Shown piece after piece: positions 1-5,485 of a stretch of DNA of 5,485 nt. The position numbers were made by a program, and so were the translations under genes. Source of the DNA: Deltaproteobacteria bacterium (GTDB taxonomy: Bacteria; UBA10199; DSSB01); contig JAIOPF010000248.1 of the NCBI GenBank assembly GCA_021414045.1, forward strand, positions 1 through 5,485, in the 5' to 3' direction. The notes below the pieces were generated by a model. It was not told where the DNA came from. It did no database searches and worked only from the letters and a program-made list of their open reading frames with translations. Each line of letters opens with the position of its first letter. Positions within the stretch are counted from its first letter, which is position 1.

Positions 1-1242
1 CTTTTCGAACGCGGCGAGCGTACCCACGGCCGCATGCTGAAAATCAGCCGCTATTGGCGGCACGGGGAACTCGACCCCGACAGCAACGTCTGCAACGGAG
101 AAGGCGGGGCCGGCACTTTCAGCGACGGTAAACTGATCACGCGGATCAAGAGCCCGCTGATTCCGCGGGTGATGCAGGCCTTCGTCGATTATGGGGCGCC
201 CGCCGAGATCACCTATGTCTACAACCCTCATGTCGGCAGCAATTTGATTCGCGACGTCATCAAGAAAATGAGCGACGACTTGATCGCGCGCGGCGCGGAG
301 CTGCGCTTCAACGCGCGCGTCGAATCCCTCGATCTCTCCGGCAGGCAGGTGCAAGGGGTTGTTTTGCGGGATGGAAGCCGCGTGGCTGGCAGCGGATTGG
401 TCCTGGCCTGCGGCCATAGCGCCGGCGATTTTTTCCGCACGCTCAAGGACCAGGGCGTGCGCTTCGAACCTAAATCCTTCGCCATCGGACTGCGCATCGA
501 GCATCCCCAAAAGTACATCGATCGTTGGCAATATGGGGAGGCCTGTGAGCTTCCCGAGATCGACACCGCCCAATACAAACTGCAGAGTTATTGGGAGGCG
601 GAGAAGGTTGGGGTCTACACCTTTTGCATGTGCCCTGGTGGATACGTGATTTCGAGCGGCACCGATCCCGAGGCCCTCGTGGTGAACGGCATGAGCAATT
701 ATCACCGCAATTCTCCCTGGGCCAACGCCGCCGTCGTCTGCAGCGTCGATCAAGAGAGAGTCGCGGGCGACGACCCCTTTAAAATGCTGAAGTTCCAGGG
801 GGAGATCGAAAGGAAGATCTACGCCGCGAGCCGGGATCGCGGCGATCCGAAAAGGATTCCCGCCCAGCGCTTGGAAGATTTCTTGGAGGGGCGGGAGGGT
901 CAAGTGAAAGCCAAATCCAGCTGTCCATCGGGAATCGTCGACGCCGATCTCTCGCGGCTGTTGCCCGCTTGGATGGTGGATTACCTGCGCAAGGGACTGG
1001 TCGATTTCGATAGGCGTCGCCGTGGTTTCGCCAGCCCGGAAGCCGTCTTGCACGCGGTCGAATCGCGGACGTCTTCGCCGGTGCGAATTCCGAGGGATCC
1101 GTCGACCTTCGAGAGCCTCGGCACCGAAGGCCTGTTTCCATGCGGAGAGGGGCCCGGATACGCGGGCGGGATCACCAGCGCGGCGGTGGACGGCATGCGT
1201 GCGGCCATGTCGTGGATCAGCAAGTTTTGCGGGAAAGCTTAG
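1..1242 (+). CDS. FAD-dependent dehydrogenase, COG2509 type (5' end cut by window)
   Basis: The reading frame is open from the first base, so the gene starts upstream; 413 codons are visible, ending at TAG. The N-terminal Rossmann nucleotide-binding motif (GxGxxG) expected for this flavoprotein family is outside the window. Visible family signatures, numbered from the first in-frame Met (base 34), are NGEGGAGTFSDGKL near residues 21-34, LACGHSAGD near 124-132 (end of the FAD-domain insertion), IGLRIEHP near 151-158, TFCMCPGGYVI near 196-206, ESRTSSPVRIPRD near 343-355, and GEGPGYAGGITSAAVDG near 371-387, the C-terminal FAD-contacting segment. Together these identify the uncharacterised cytoplasmic FAD-dependent dehydrogenase family related to HI0933/YtfP-like flavoproteins. 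Its substrate is unknown. The ATG at 34 is internal to the conserved region, not the true start. The gene ends tail to tail with the small minus-strand gene, sharing 4 bp. Confidence 0.9.
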   Translation, partial: LFERGERTHGRMLKISRYWRHGELDPDSNVCNGEGGAGTFSDGKLITRIKSPLIPRVMQAFVDYGAPAEITYVYNPHVGSNLIRDVIKKMSDDLIARGAELRFNARVESLDLSGRQVQGVVLRDGSRVAGSGLVLACGHSAGDFFRTLKDQGVRFEPKSFAIGLRIEHPQKYIDRWQYGEACELPEIDTAQYKLQSYWEAEKVGVYTFCMCPGGYVISSGTDPEALVVNGMSNYHRNSPWANAAVVCSVDQERVAGDDPFKMLKFQGEIERKIYAASRDRGDPKRIPAQRLEDFLEGREGQVKAKSSCPSGIVDADLSRLLPAWMVDYLRKGLVDFDRRRRGFASPEAVLHAVESRTSSPVRIPRDPSTFESLGTEGLFPCGEGPGYAGGITSAAVDGMRAAMSWISKFCGKA

Positions 1243-1508
1243 CGGCCCAGGACTTTGTCGTATTCGGCCAGGAGATCCCGACCGCCTTCGAGCAAGATGA
1301 CCAGATGGTCCTGCATCGCTTCGTCGAATCCCTTTTGTTCGAGAATCTCGTAAATTTCGATCGACTCGATGCTGACCTTGTTTTGGTGGCAAAGGATGAC
1401 GAACTTGAAGAACTTCACGTCGTCCTTGGAATCGGGGACCAGTTTATTGGCGCCTTTCAGGTAGTCGTCAAACGCGGCTTTAACCTCGGCGGGCAGGTTT
1501 TCAAACAT
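1239..1508 (-). CDS. Small hypothetical protein, 89 aa, mostly helical
   Basis: I do not recognise this family. The 89-residue product begins MFENLPAEVK, is acidic to neutral, has a single cysteine (Cys40 in VILCHQNK), and has no signal peptide or membrane segment. The pattern of charged and hydrophobic residues suggests a soluble helical fold of about four helices (roughly residues 6-18, 29-41, 47-60 and 62-86). The ATG start is supported by a good Shine-Dalgarno, AAGGAA on the minus strand (1514-1519), 5 nt before the start. It lies 16 nt downstream of the membrane hydrolase gene on the same strand, so the two are probably co-transcribed. Its TAA stop overlaps the TAG of the convergent flavoprotein gene. 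The clear ribosome site, tight fit between neighbours and non-random composition argue for a real gene. Function is unknown. Confidence 0.75.
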   Translation of the reverse strand: MFENLPAEVKAAFDDYLKGANKLVPDSKDDVKFFKFVILCHQNKVSIESIEIYEILEQKGFDEAMQDHLVILLEGGRDLLAEYDKVLGR

Positions 1509-1524
1509 GAGATTTCCTTCCAGA

Positions 1525-2610
1525 TTAGATGGCAGGGGCCAGTCTAGCCGCTGATGGGCCTTCCATCAACCTTTTAATATCATCATCTTGCGATACTTTT
1601 TGGCCCCCTGGGGCCCTGCCTTGGAGCATCTCCCAGACGGCCCGAAAGGGAAGGCTGCCTTCCCTAGGGAAGCGCAGCCGGTGGACGTGGCGGTCCGGAG
1701 TCTGAGGATCGACCCGGATTCCCCAGATGGGACGCGTCCCTTCCGGCAGCAAGGAGAAACGAAGGTCTCCCAGGTCTAGCGTCGTCGATTCGAGACGAGC
1801 AACGAAGCCCTCGGTAAACCAATCAAAGAGCTTCAGGTCCCGGGCGAGCGGGGAGCCGCTCGGCAGGCCGTCCGTGATGGTCCCGACCGCGAAGTAAGGC
1901 AGGGAGCCTCCGGGCCAAACTTGGCCTTGGCCGTCGTAGCCCACTCGCAGGGCATCGACGACGAGTTTGCCGCCGGCGAGATAAATCGAGCGCCATAAAA
2001 GATGCGGGCCCGGGCCGGGCAAGACCCTTGGTTTTTCGGGGCGTTGCCCTCGGGATTCGGCCAGTCTGGCTTGCAGTTGCAGGGCTTGATGGTGTTGATA
2101 GGCGCCGAGTCCCAGGTAGGAAGTAGCGAGCAGCAAGGCGGCGATGGCCGTCCCGCCGCGATGTTTGAAGGCGGAGATTCCCAGGCCCAGGAGCAGGACG
2201 AAGCTATAGATTGGATCGACGATGAAAATCGCATCCCAGGAAATGCGTCGCATCGAAAAGGGCCACAAGAGCAGGGTTCCGTAGGAAGTGCAGGCGTCGA
2301 GCAAGCCGTGGGTGGCATAGCCCGCGGTGGCCGCGATCAGCATCTCGGCAAGGGGAGGCCTTCGCCGCCACAACAGCCAAAGCAATATTCCGACGATCAG
2401 GCCTCCGACCGGGATGAACAGGAGGCTGTGCGTGAAATTCCGGTGGTACTCATACATTAAAAGGGGATTGGATTTCGAATGGATCAGGACGTCGAGGTCG
2501 GGGGCCATCGCTCCCAAGGCTCCGGCCACGGTGATGGCGCCCGCGACTTTTTTTCGGTAGAGGGCTTGGGCGACGCAGCCGCCGAGGAGGCCGTGGGTCA
2601 AAGGATCCAT
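1525..2610 (-). CDS. YdjM-like membrane-bound metal-dependent hydrolase (DUF457) with C-terminal extension
   Basis: The 361-residue product matches the YdjM/DUF457 (LexA-binding, inner-membrane-associated putative hydrolase) family. The N-terminal half carries the metal-ligand motifs: DPLTHGLLG (Asp2, His6), APDLD (Asp38, Asp40), HRNFTHS (His56, His61), THGLLDACTSYGT (His101, Asp105), and WDAIFIVDP (Asp126, Asp132). Hydrophobic segments lie near residues 22-37, 62-81, 88-104, 128-147 and 154-172, so it is an inner-membrane protein with the histidine/aspartate motifs at the membrane surface. After about residue 180 comes a roughly 180-residue soluble domain starting near PHLLWRSIYLAGGKLVVDA, as in the long members of the family; short members such as E. 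coli YdjM lack it. The substrate is not established. The ATG is preceded by no clear Shine-Dalgarno, but the MDPLTHG motif is normally at the extreme N-terminus, which supports this start. It is first in a probable operon with the 89-residue protein gene. Confidence 0.9.
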   Translation of the reverse strand: MDPLTHGLLGGCVAQALYRKKVAGAITVAGALGAMAPDLDVLIHSKSNPLLMYEYHRNFTHSLLFIPVGGLIVGILLWLLWRRRPPLAEMLIAATAGYATHGLLDACTSYGTLLLWPFSMRRISWDAIFIVDPIYSFVLLLGLGISAFKHRGGTAIAALLLATSYLGLGAYQHHQALQLQARLAESRGQRPEKPRVLPGPGPHLLWRSIYLAGGKLVVDALRVGYDGQGQVWPGGSLPYFAVGTITDGLPSGSPLARDLKLFDWFTEGFVARLESTTLDLGDLRFSLLPEGTRPIWGIRVDPQTPDRHVHRLRFPREGSLPFRAVWEMLQGRAPGGQKVSQDDDIKRLMEGPSAARLAPAI

Positions 2611-2675
2611 AGACTGTTCAATTTCCGCGCAAAGGTTATACTAATCGAGCTTAGCCGAGACGAATCCGCTTTTCT
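2611..2675. promoter_or_regulatory. Divergent intergenic region with overlapping -10-like elements
   Basis: This 65-bp gap lies between the start codons of the hydrolase (minus) and acyltransferase (plus) genes, so promoters for both should lie here or just inside the genes. The core GTTATACT gives TATACT on the plus strand (2637-2642) and TATAAC on the minus strand (2640-2635), each one mismatch from a sigma70 -10. The best -35 candidates at 16-17 bp spacing, TGTTCA (2615-2620, plus) and TCGTCT (2663-2658, minus), match only three of six positions. The predicted 5' untranslated regions would be short, about 18-27 nt, and neither start has a canonical Shine-Dalgarno. This is a prediction from sequence only. 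Confidence 0.35.
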
Positions 2676-3845
2676 ATGGAATTGAAGATCCACCGCAGCT
2701 TGCAAGAAATCCCCCGCGAGGCCTGGAATGCCCTGGCGATGGGCGATTTTCCCTTCGCCGAGTACGATTACCTTCTCGCGATGGAGATGGGCGATTGCGT
2801 CGGCCTGGCGCCGGGTTGGGTTCCTTATTATCCCACCTTGTGGGAGGAAGGGCGTTTGATCGGCGCGACTTTTCTCTACCTCAAGGACAATAGCTACGGA
2901 GAATTCATCTTCGATTTCGCTTGGGCCCGAGCCTATGCGCAAAACGGCCTGAACTATTATCCCAAGACCGTCTCCGCCAGCCCTTTCACGCCGGTGACGG
3001 GACCGAAACTTTTGATACATCCGCGGAGCGATCGCGAGCAGGTCGGTGAAGGTCTCATCGAGGCCTCGCTGGAATTGAGCCGCCGCGAGGGCGGCAGCGG
3101 CCTGCATTTTCTATATATCACCGAGGCAGAGATCCCAATTTTCCGCGGCTGCGGAGCGCTGATTCGCCACTCCTATCAATTCGAATGGGAAAACCGCGGA
3201 TACCGCGATTTTTCGGAGTTCCTGGCTGGGATGCGCCGCAAGCGCCGGGTGCAGATCGCTCGCGAAAGGCGGCGGGTCGCGGAGCTTCCGATTGAAATCT
3301 TCGTCCTCAGCGGCGCCGAGGTGAGGCCCGAACATATCGCCGCGATGTACCGTTTCTACGTCGCGACCTTCCATAAGAAGTTCTGCACGCCTTACTTGAG
3401 CCGGCGTTTTTTCGAGGAAGTCCATGCGCGATTGAAAGACAAACTGGTTTTGATCTTGGCCAAACAGGGGGAAGAATGGGTGGCCGGTTCCATCAATTAC
3501 CGCAAGGGCTCGGTGCTTTACGGCCGTTATTGGGGCTGTACCGAGGAGTACCGCAACCTGCATTTCGAGCTCTGCTATTACCAAACGATCGACTATGCGA
3601 TTCGGGAGGGCTTGAGCCGAGTGGATGCGGGGGCGGGGGGCAATCACAAGATGCTGCGCGGTTTTCGGCCCGAAAAAACCTACAGCGCCCATTGGATAGC
3701 CCATCCCGGTTTTCGCGCGGGGATCGCGGAGTTCATCGAGCGCGAGAAGCTGCTCATCGAGGAAGAGTTCGCCTATGCGCGAGAGCATGACTCGTTCCGC
3801 CCCGACACCGAATTAGGCGGGGAGTCCCAAGAAAAGGAAGAATGA
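2676..3845 (+). CDS. FemAB/GNAT-like predicted N-acyltransferase (COG3146, DUF482)
   Basis: The 389-residue soluble product fits the COG3146 predicted N-acyltransferase family (FemAB-like, PF04339), which has a tandem GNAT-type fold. Recognisable family signatures are LKDNSYGEFIFDFAWA (about residues 69-84), YYPKTVSASPFTPVTGPKLL (94-113), a basic segment MRRKRRVQIARERRRV (186-201), YGRYWGC (282-288), LHFELCYYQTIDYAI (295-309) and AGGNHKMLRGFRPEKTYSAHW (320-340). Length agrees with the family. Proteins of this group are proposed to transfer acyl or aminoacyl groups to amines, and some are annotated as peptidoglycan-related, but the substrate is unproven. No signal peptide or membrane segment is visible, so it is cytoplasmic. 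The family similarity begins close to this ATG, which supports the start, although the ribosome site is weak (GAGACGA about 12 nt upstream). The C-terminal tail is short and acidic. It is a single-gene unit, divergent from the hydrolase and convergent with the 77-residue gene (13-bp gap, no clear terminator). Confidence 0.9.
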   Translation: MELKIHRSLQEIPREAWNALAMGDFPFAEYDYLLAMEMGDCVGLAPGWVPYYPTLWEEGRLIGATFLYLKDNSYGEFIFDFAWARAYAQNGLNYYPKTVSASPFTPVTGPKLLIHPRSDREQVGEGLIEASLELSRREGGSGLHFLYITEAEIPIFRGCGALIRHSYQFEWENRGYRDFSEFLAGMRRKRRVQIARERRRVAELPIEIFVLSGAEVRPEHIAAMYRFYVATFHKKFCTPYLSRRFFEEVHARLKDKLVLILAKQGEEWVAGSINYRKGSVLYGRYWGCTEEYRNLHFELCYYQTIDYAIREGLSRVDAGAGGNHKMLRGFRPEKTYSAHWIAHPGFRAGIAEFIEREKLLIEEEFAYAREHDSFRPDTELGGESQEKEE

Positions 3846-3858
3846 GGGAGTCCTCGGC

Positions 3859-4092
3859 TTAAACGGGAACCTTCTCCACCTTCAGAATTTTCAGGGTATC
3901 TCGGACGCCCCGCCCCGTGCCCACCATTTCCCCTTCCGCCGTGATCTCCCAGATATCGGGTCGAAATTTGCTCACCCAGGTTTCGACCAACTCTTCGGGG
4001 AGCAATGCGGGCTGCCCTTGCTTTTTCCAGATAATTTTCCGGCCGTCCACCGTGTGGACCTGGATTTGGTAGGATTTTTTTTGGCTTTCCAT
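3859..4092 (-). CDS. Small hypothetical protein, 77 aa, in operon with OsmC
   Basis: I do not recognise this family. The 77-residue product (MESQKKSYQI...) has no cysteine, signal peptide or membrane segment. It appears to be a small alpha/beta protein: a strand at about residues 7-13 (YQIQVHT), a DGRKIIWKK turn-strand, a short helix at LPEELVETWVSKF (31-43), a strand at DIWEITAEG (46-54), and a C-terminal basic strand KILKVEKVPV. The ATG has a minus-strand AGGA (4100-4103) 7 nt upstream that overlaps the TAG stop of the OsmC gene. With only 9 bp between the two genes, co-transcription and translational coupling are likely. It ends 13 bp from the convergent acyltransferase gene. Its position suggests use alongside OsmC, but no role can be read from the sequence. 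Confidence 0.72.
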   Translation of the reverse strand: MESQKKSYQIQVHTVDGRKIIWKKQGQPALLPEELVETWVSKFRPDIWEITAEGEMVGTGRGVRDTLKILKVEKVPV

Positions 4093-4099
4093 GCAGTTA

Positions 4100-4103
4100 T
4101 CCT
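4100..4103 (-). promoter_or_regulatory. Shine-Dalgarno of the 77-aa gene, overlapping the OsmC stop
   Basis: On the minus strand the OsmC gene ends TAG and runs directly into GA, forming TAGGA, so the AGGA ribosome site overlaps the stop codon. It lies 7 nt before the downstream ATG. This arrangement is typical of translational coupling between two cistrons on one mRNA. Confidence 0.6.
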
Positions 4104-4551
4104 ATTCTTGGAGTTCGAGAACGATTTCGCTTTTTAGGGAGGAGGCGATGAAGCAAATCTCATGGGCCTTTTCGTGAAGCGATAAAATTTTTTCTCGGGT
4201 GGGCGCCTCGCCTTCGAATTTGACTCGTGGCCGCAGGTAGATTCGGGTGATGGCCAGCTTGCCCTCGGCGTTTTTCTCGAGCACCGCGACCGGGTCGTCG
4301 CGGTATTCGTCGACGACCAGCCGGTGTTTCGCGGCCAGGGCCAGAAAACTCAGGAAGTGGCAGCTGGACGCCGAGGCCGCCAGCATTTCCTCCGGATTCG
4401 GGAGTTCGGCCTTTCCTAAGTATTCCGGAGCCGAGGACGCTTGGATTTTCAAGCCCCCGCCGAACCCCAAGTCGAAGGTGCGGTCATAGGTCTCATAGCG
4501 AAAATCCGGGGTATTCCTTTTCCATTCAAGGGTGCTTCGATGTTCGGACAC
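4102..4551 (-). CDS. OsmC family protein (thiol peroxidase-like)
   Basis: The 149-residue product is a full-length OsmC/Ohr-superfamily protein. Both conserved redox cysteines are present: Cys64 in SASSCHFLSFLALA on the central helix and Cys133 in AHEICFIASSL. The segment LPNPEEMLAASASSC (50-64) matches the family's dimer-core motif, with Glu54/Glu55 in the usual acidic position. Characterised members reduce organic or fatty-acid hydroperoxides in the cytoplasm using the cysteine pair, and function as homodimers. The N-terminal strands include FGGGLKIQASSAPEYLGK. It resembles the general OsmC/YhfA-like branch rather than classical Ohr, so organic hydroperoxide specificity is inferred from the family. 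The start is GTG, chosen because an AGGAGG lies 5 nt upstream. A plausible promoter is 20-50 bp upstream. The gene is first in a pair with the 77-residue protein gene and divergent from an aldehyde dehydrogenase gene. Confidence 0.92.
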   Translation of the reverse strand: MSEHRSTLEWKRNTPDFRYETYDRTFDLGFGGGLKIQASSAPEYLGKAELPNPEEMLAASASSCHFLSFLALAAKHRLVVDEYRDDPVAVLEKNAEGKLAITRIYLRPRVKFEGEAPTREKILSLHEKAHEICFIASSLKSEIVLELQE

Positions 4552-4556
4552 GGGGC

Positions 4557-4562
4557 CCTCCT
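4557..4562 (-). promoter_or_regulatory. Strong Shine-Dalgarno deciding the OsmC GTG start
   Basis: The minus strand reads AAAAGGAGGGCCCC immediately before GTG. The perfect AGGAGG core sits 5 nt from the start codon, and no in-frame ATG is nearby, so GTG is the likely initiation codon. It is the strongest ribosome site seen in the window. Confidence 0.7.
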
Positions 4563-4571
4563 TTTCCGATA

Positions 4572-4600
4572 CTTATATCCCTTTCCTTCCCGGAAGTCAT
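4572..4600 (-). promoter_or_regulatory. Putative sigma70-type promoter for the OsmC pair
   Basis: On the minus strand, ATGACT (4600-4595, four of six matches to TTGACA) is followed after exactly 17 bp by TATAAG (4577-4572, five of six matches to TATAAT). Transcription would begin near 4565, inside or just before the ribosome site at 4562-4557, which is tight; the true start may differ. No obvious operator palindrome accompanies it. The region is only 87 bp wide and also has to serve the divergent aldehyde dehydrogenase gene. Confidence 0.4.
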
Positions 4601-4638
4601 GCTTGGCAAGGACGGTCCGCAATGCCACAATGGGCGCC

Positions 4639-5485
4639 ATGCAGGCCCAGACACGATTTTTTCAAACCGGCATCACGCGTGATGTCGAATTCCGCATCCG
4701 ACAACTGAAGAAAATGCGCGAGCTGCTCGCCGATCACGAGGCGGACATTTACCGCGTCCTTCGCGAGGACCTCGGCAAGCCCGAGTTCGAGGTTTATATC
4801 GGCGAATTGGGCATTCTCCTCGAGGAGACCAAATTCATTTTCAAGCACTTGAAGCGCTGGGCCAAGCCACAAAAGGTTTCCCTTTCGATGGCGCATTGGC
4901 CGGCGAAGGGGTTGGTCACGCGCGAGCCTTACGGCGTCGCTTTGATTTTGGGAGCCTGGAATTATCCCATTCAGCTAGTGCTAGGGCCGATGATGGGCGC
5001 CATGGCCGCCGGGAATTGCGCGGTCCTGAAGCCCTCCGAAATGGCGCCCCATACCGCCGCCCTGCTGCACCGGATGATCTCGGAAAACTTTCCGGAAGAA
5101 TACCTCCTGGTCGTGGAGGGCGGAGTCGAGGCGACGCAAAAACTGCTCGAGGAATCCTTCGACTACATTTTTTTCACGGGATCCCCCCGCGTCGGTAAGA
5201 TCGTCATGGAAGCCGCGGCTCGCCATTTGACGCCCCTGACCCTCGAGCTGGGCGGAAAGAGTCCTTGCATCGTCGATGCGAGCGCCTCCCTGGATACGGC
5301 CGCTCGACGCATCATTTGGGGGAAATTCATGAACTCCGGCCAGACCTGCGTCGCGCCGGACTATCTCTTGGTCCAGAAAAAAGTCGCTGGCCCCCTGATC
5401 GAGAAGATGCGCCAGGCCATCACGGATTTTTACGGAGACGATCCGCAAAAAAGCCCCGATTACGCCCGCATCATCAATGCCGCTC
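4639..5485 (+). CDS. ALDH3-type NAD(P)+-dependent aldehyde dehydrogenase (3' end cut by window)
   Basis: The frame runs open to the window end, giving 282 residues, roughly 60% of a typical 455-500-residue ALDH3 family enzyme. The enzyme oxidises aldehydes to carboxylic acids with NAD(P)+; close relatives act on long-chain or aromatic aldehydes. Key residues are present: Asn108 in GAWNYP (oxyanion hole), Lys131 in KPSE (cofactor), FFTGSPRVGK at 178-187 (nucleotide-binding loop), Glu203 in LELGGKSP (general base) and Cys237 in NSGQTC (nucleophile). The spacing Asn108/Glu203/Cys237 is identical to Asn114/Glu209/Cys243 of mammalian ALDH3A1. Family similarity starts at about FFQTG (residue 7). 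An in-frame ATG at 4630 would add three residues; neither start has a good Shine-Dalgarno, so the start is uncertain by 9 bp. No signal peptide is visible. The C-terminal catalytic and oligomerisation part is missing only because of the window edge. Confidence 0.92.
   Translation, partial: MQAQTRFFQTGITRDVEFRIRQLKKMRELLADHEADIYRVLREDLGKPEFEVYIGELGILLEETKFIFKHLKRWAKPQKVSLSMAHWPAKGLVTREPYGVALILGAWNYPIQLVLGPMMGAMAAGNCAVLKPSEMAPHTAALLHRMISENFPEEYLLVVEGGVEATQKLLEESFDYIFFTGSPRVGKIVMEAAARHLTPLTLELGGKSPCIVDASASLDTAARRIIWGKFMNSGQTCVAPDYLLVQKKVAGPLIEKMRQAITDFYGDDPQKSPDYARIINAA

Noticed and set aside
1602..1616. GC-rich inverted repeat GGCCCCCTGGGGCC near the 3' end of the hydrolase gene, considered as a terminator
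   Set aside because: The T-run precedes it on the plus strand and becomes an A-run after the stem on the minus strand, so neither orientation has stem followed by U-tract. It is also inside coding sequence and the loop would be only two bases.
2002..2460. A 152-codon plus-strand frame inside the hydrolase gene
   Set aside because: It is antisense to conserved metal-binding and membrane segments of the hydrolase and its product is Gln/Gly-rich without motifs.
2598..3107. A 169-codon minus-strand open frame spanning the divergent intergenic region and the start of the acyltransferase gene
   Set aside because: It overlaps the start of the well-supported hydrolase gene and is antisense to the acyltransferase; its composition shows no domain pattern.
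3111..3788. A 225-codon open frame on the minus strand opposite the acyltransferase gene
   Set aside because: It lies wholly antisense to a gene with clear family signatures, has no recognisable motifs, and is the kind of long mirror frame that high-GC coding sequence produces.
3844..3858. GAGG-GAGT-CCTC mini-hairpin in the convergent gap after the acyltransferase gene, considered as a terminator
   Set aside because: The stem is only four base pairs and no U-tract follows on either strand.
4981..5448. A 155-codon minus-strand frame opposite the aldehyde dehydrogenase
   Set aside because: It is antisense to the conserved ALDH catalytic motifs and shows no independent family features.

Overview
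This window reads as compact bacterial chromosome of fairly high GC content. Six genes account for almost all of it, and the longest non-coding stretch is 87 bp. Both ends are cut inside genes. The protein families are widespread in Gram-negative bacteria. The mixed codon use and the gene set would fit a deltaproteobacterium-like or other environmental lineage, but nothing here fixes the taxon. I see no rRNA, tRNA, CRISPR array, insertion sequence, phage gene or long repeat.

Left part (1-2610): the window opens inside a plus-strand gene for an uncharacterised FAD-dependent dehydrogenase of the COG2509 type, complete at its C-terminus. It meets tail to tail, with stop codons overlapping in TTAG, a two-gene minus-strand unit. 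The promoter-proximal gene of that unit (1525-2610) encodes a YdjM/DUF457-type membrane-bound metal-dependent hydrolase with an extra C-terminal domain. The distal gene (1239-1508) encodes an 89-residue helical protein I do not recognise.

Middle (2611-3845): a 65-bp divergent intergenic region with overlapping -10-like hexamers separates the hydrolase gene from a plus-strand gene for a FemAB/GNAT-like predicted N-acyltransferase (COG3146, DUF482).

Right part (3859-5485): a second minus-strand pair holds an OsmC-family thiol peroxidase-like gene (GTG start, strong Shine-Dalgarno, plausible promoter) and, 9 bp downstream and probably translationally coupled, a 77-residue protein of unknown function. 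Divergent from OsmC is the start of an ALDH3-type aldehyde dehydrogenase. It has all its catalytic residues within the visible part but is cut by the window end.

The identified products are a flavoenzyme, a membrane hydrolase, an acyltransferase, an OsmC protein and an aldehyde dehydrogenase. They do not form a recognisable pathway. The OsmC/aldehyde dehydrogenase pair could share a stress or detoxification theme, but that is inference. I found no convincing new multi-gene system. The most open questions are the two small proteins and the C-terminal domain of the hydrolase.
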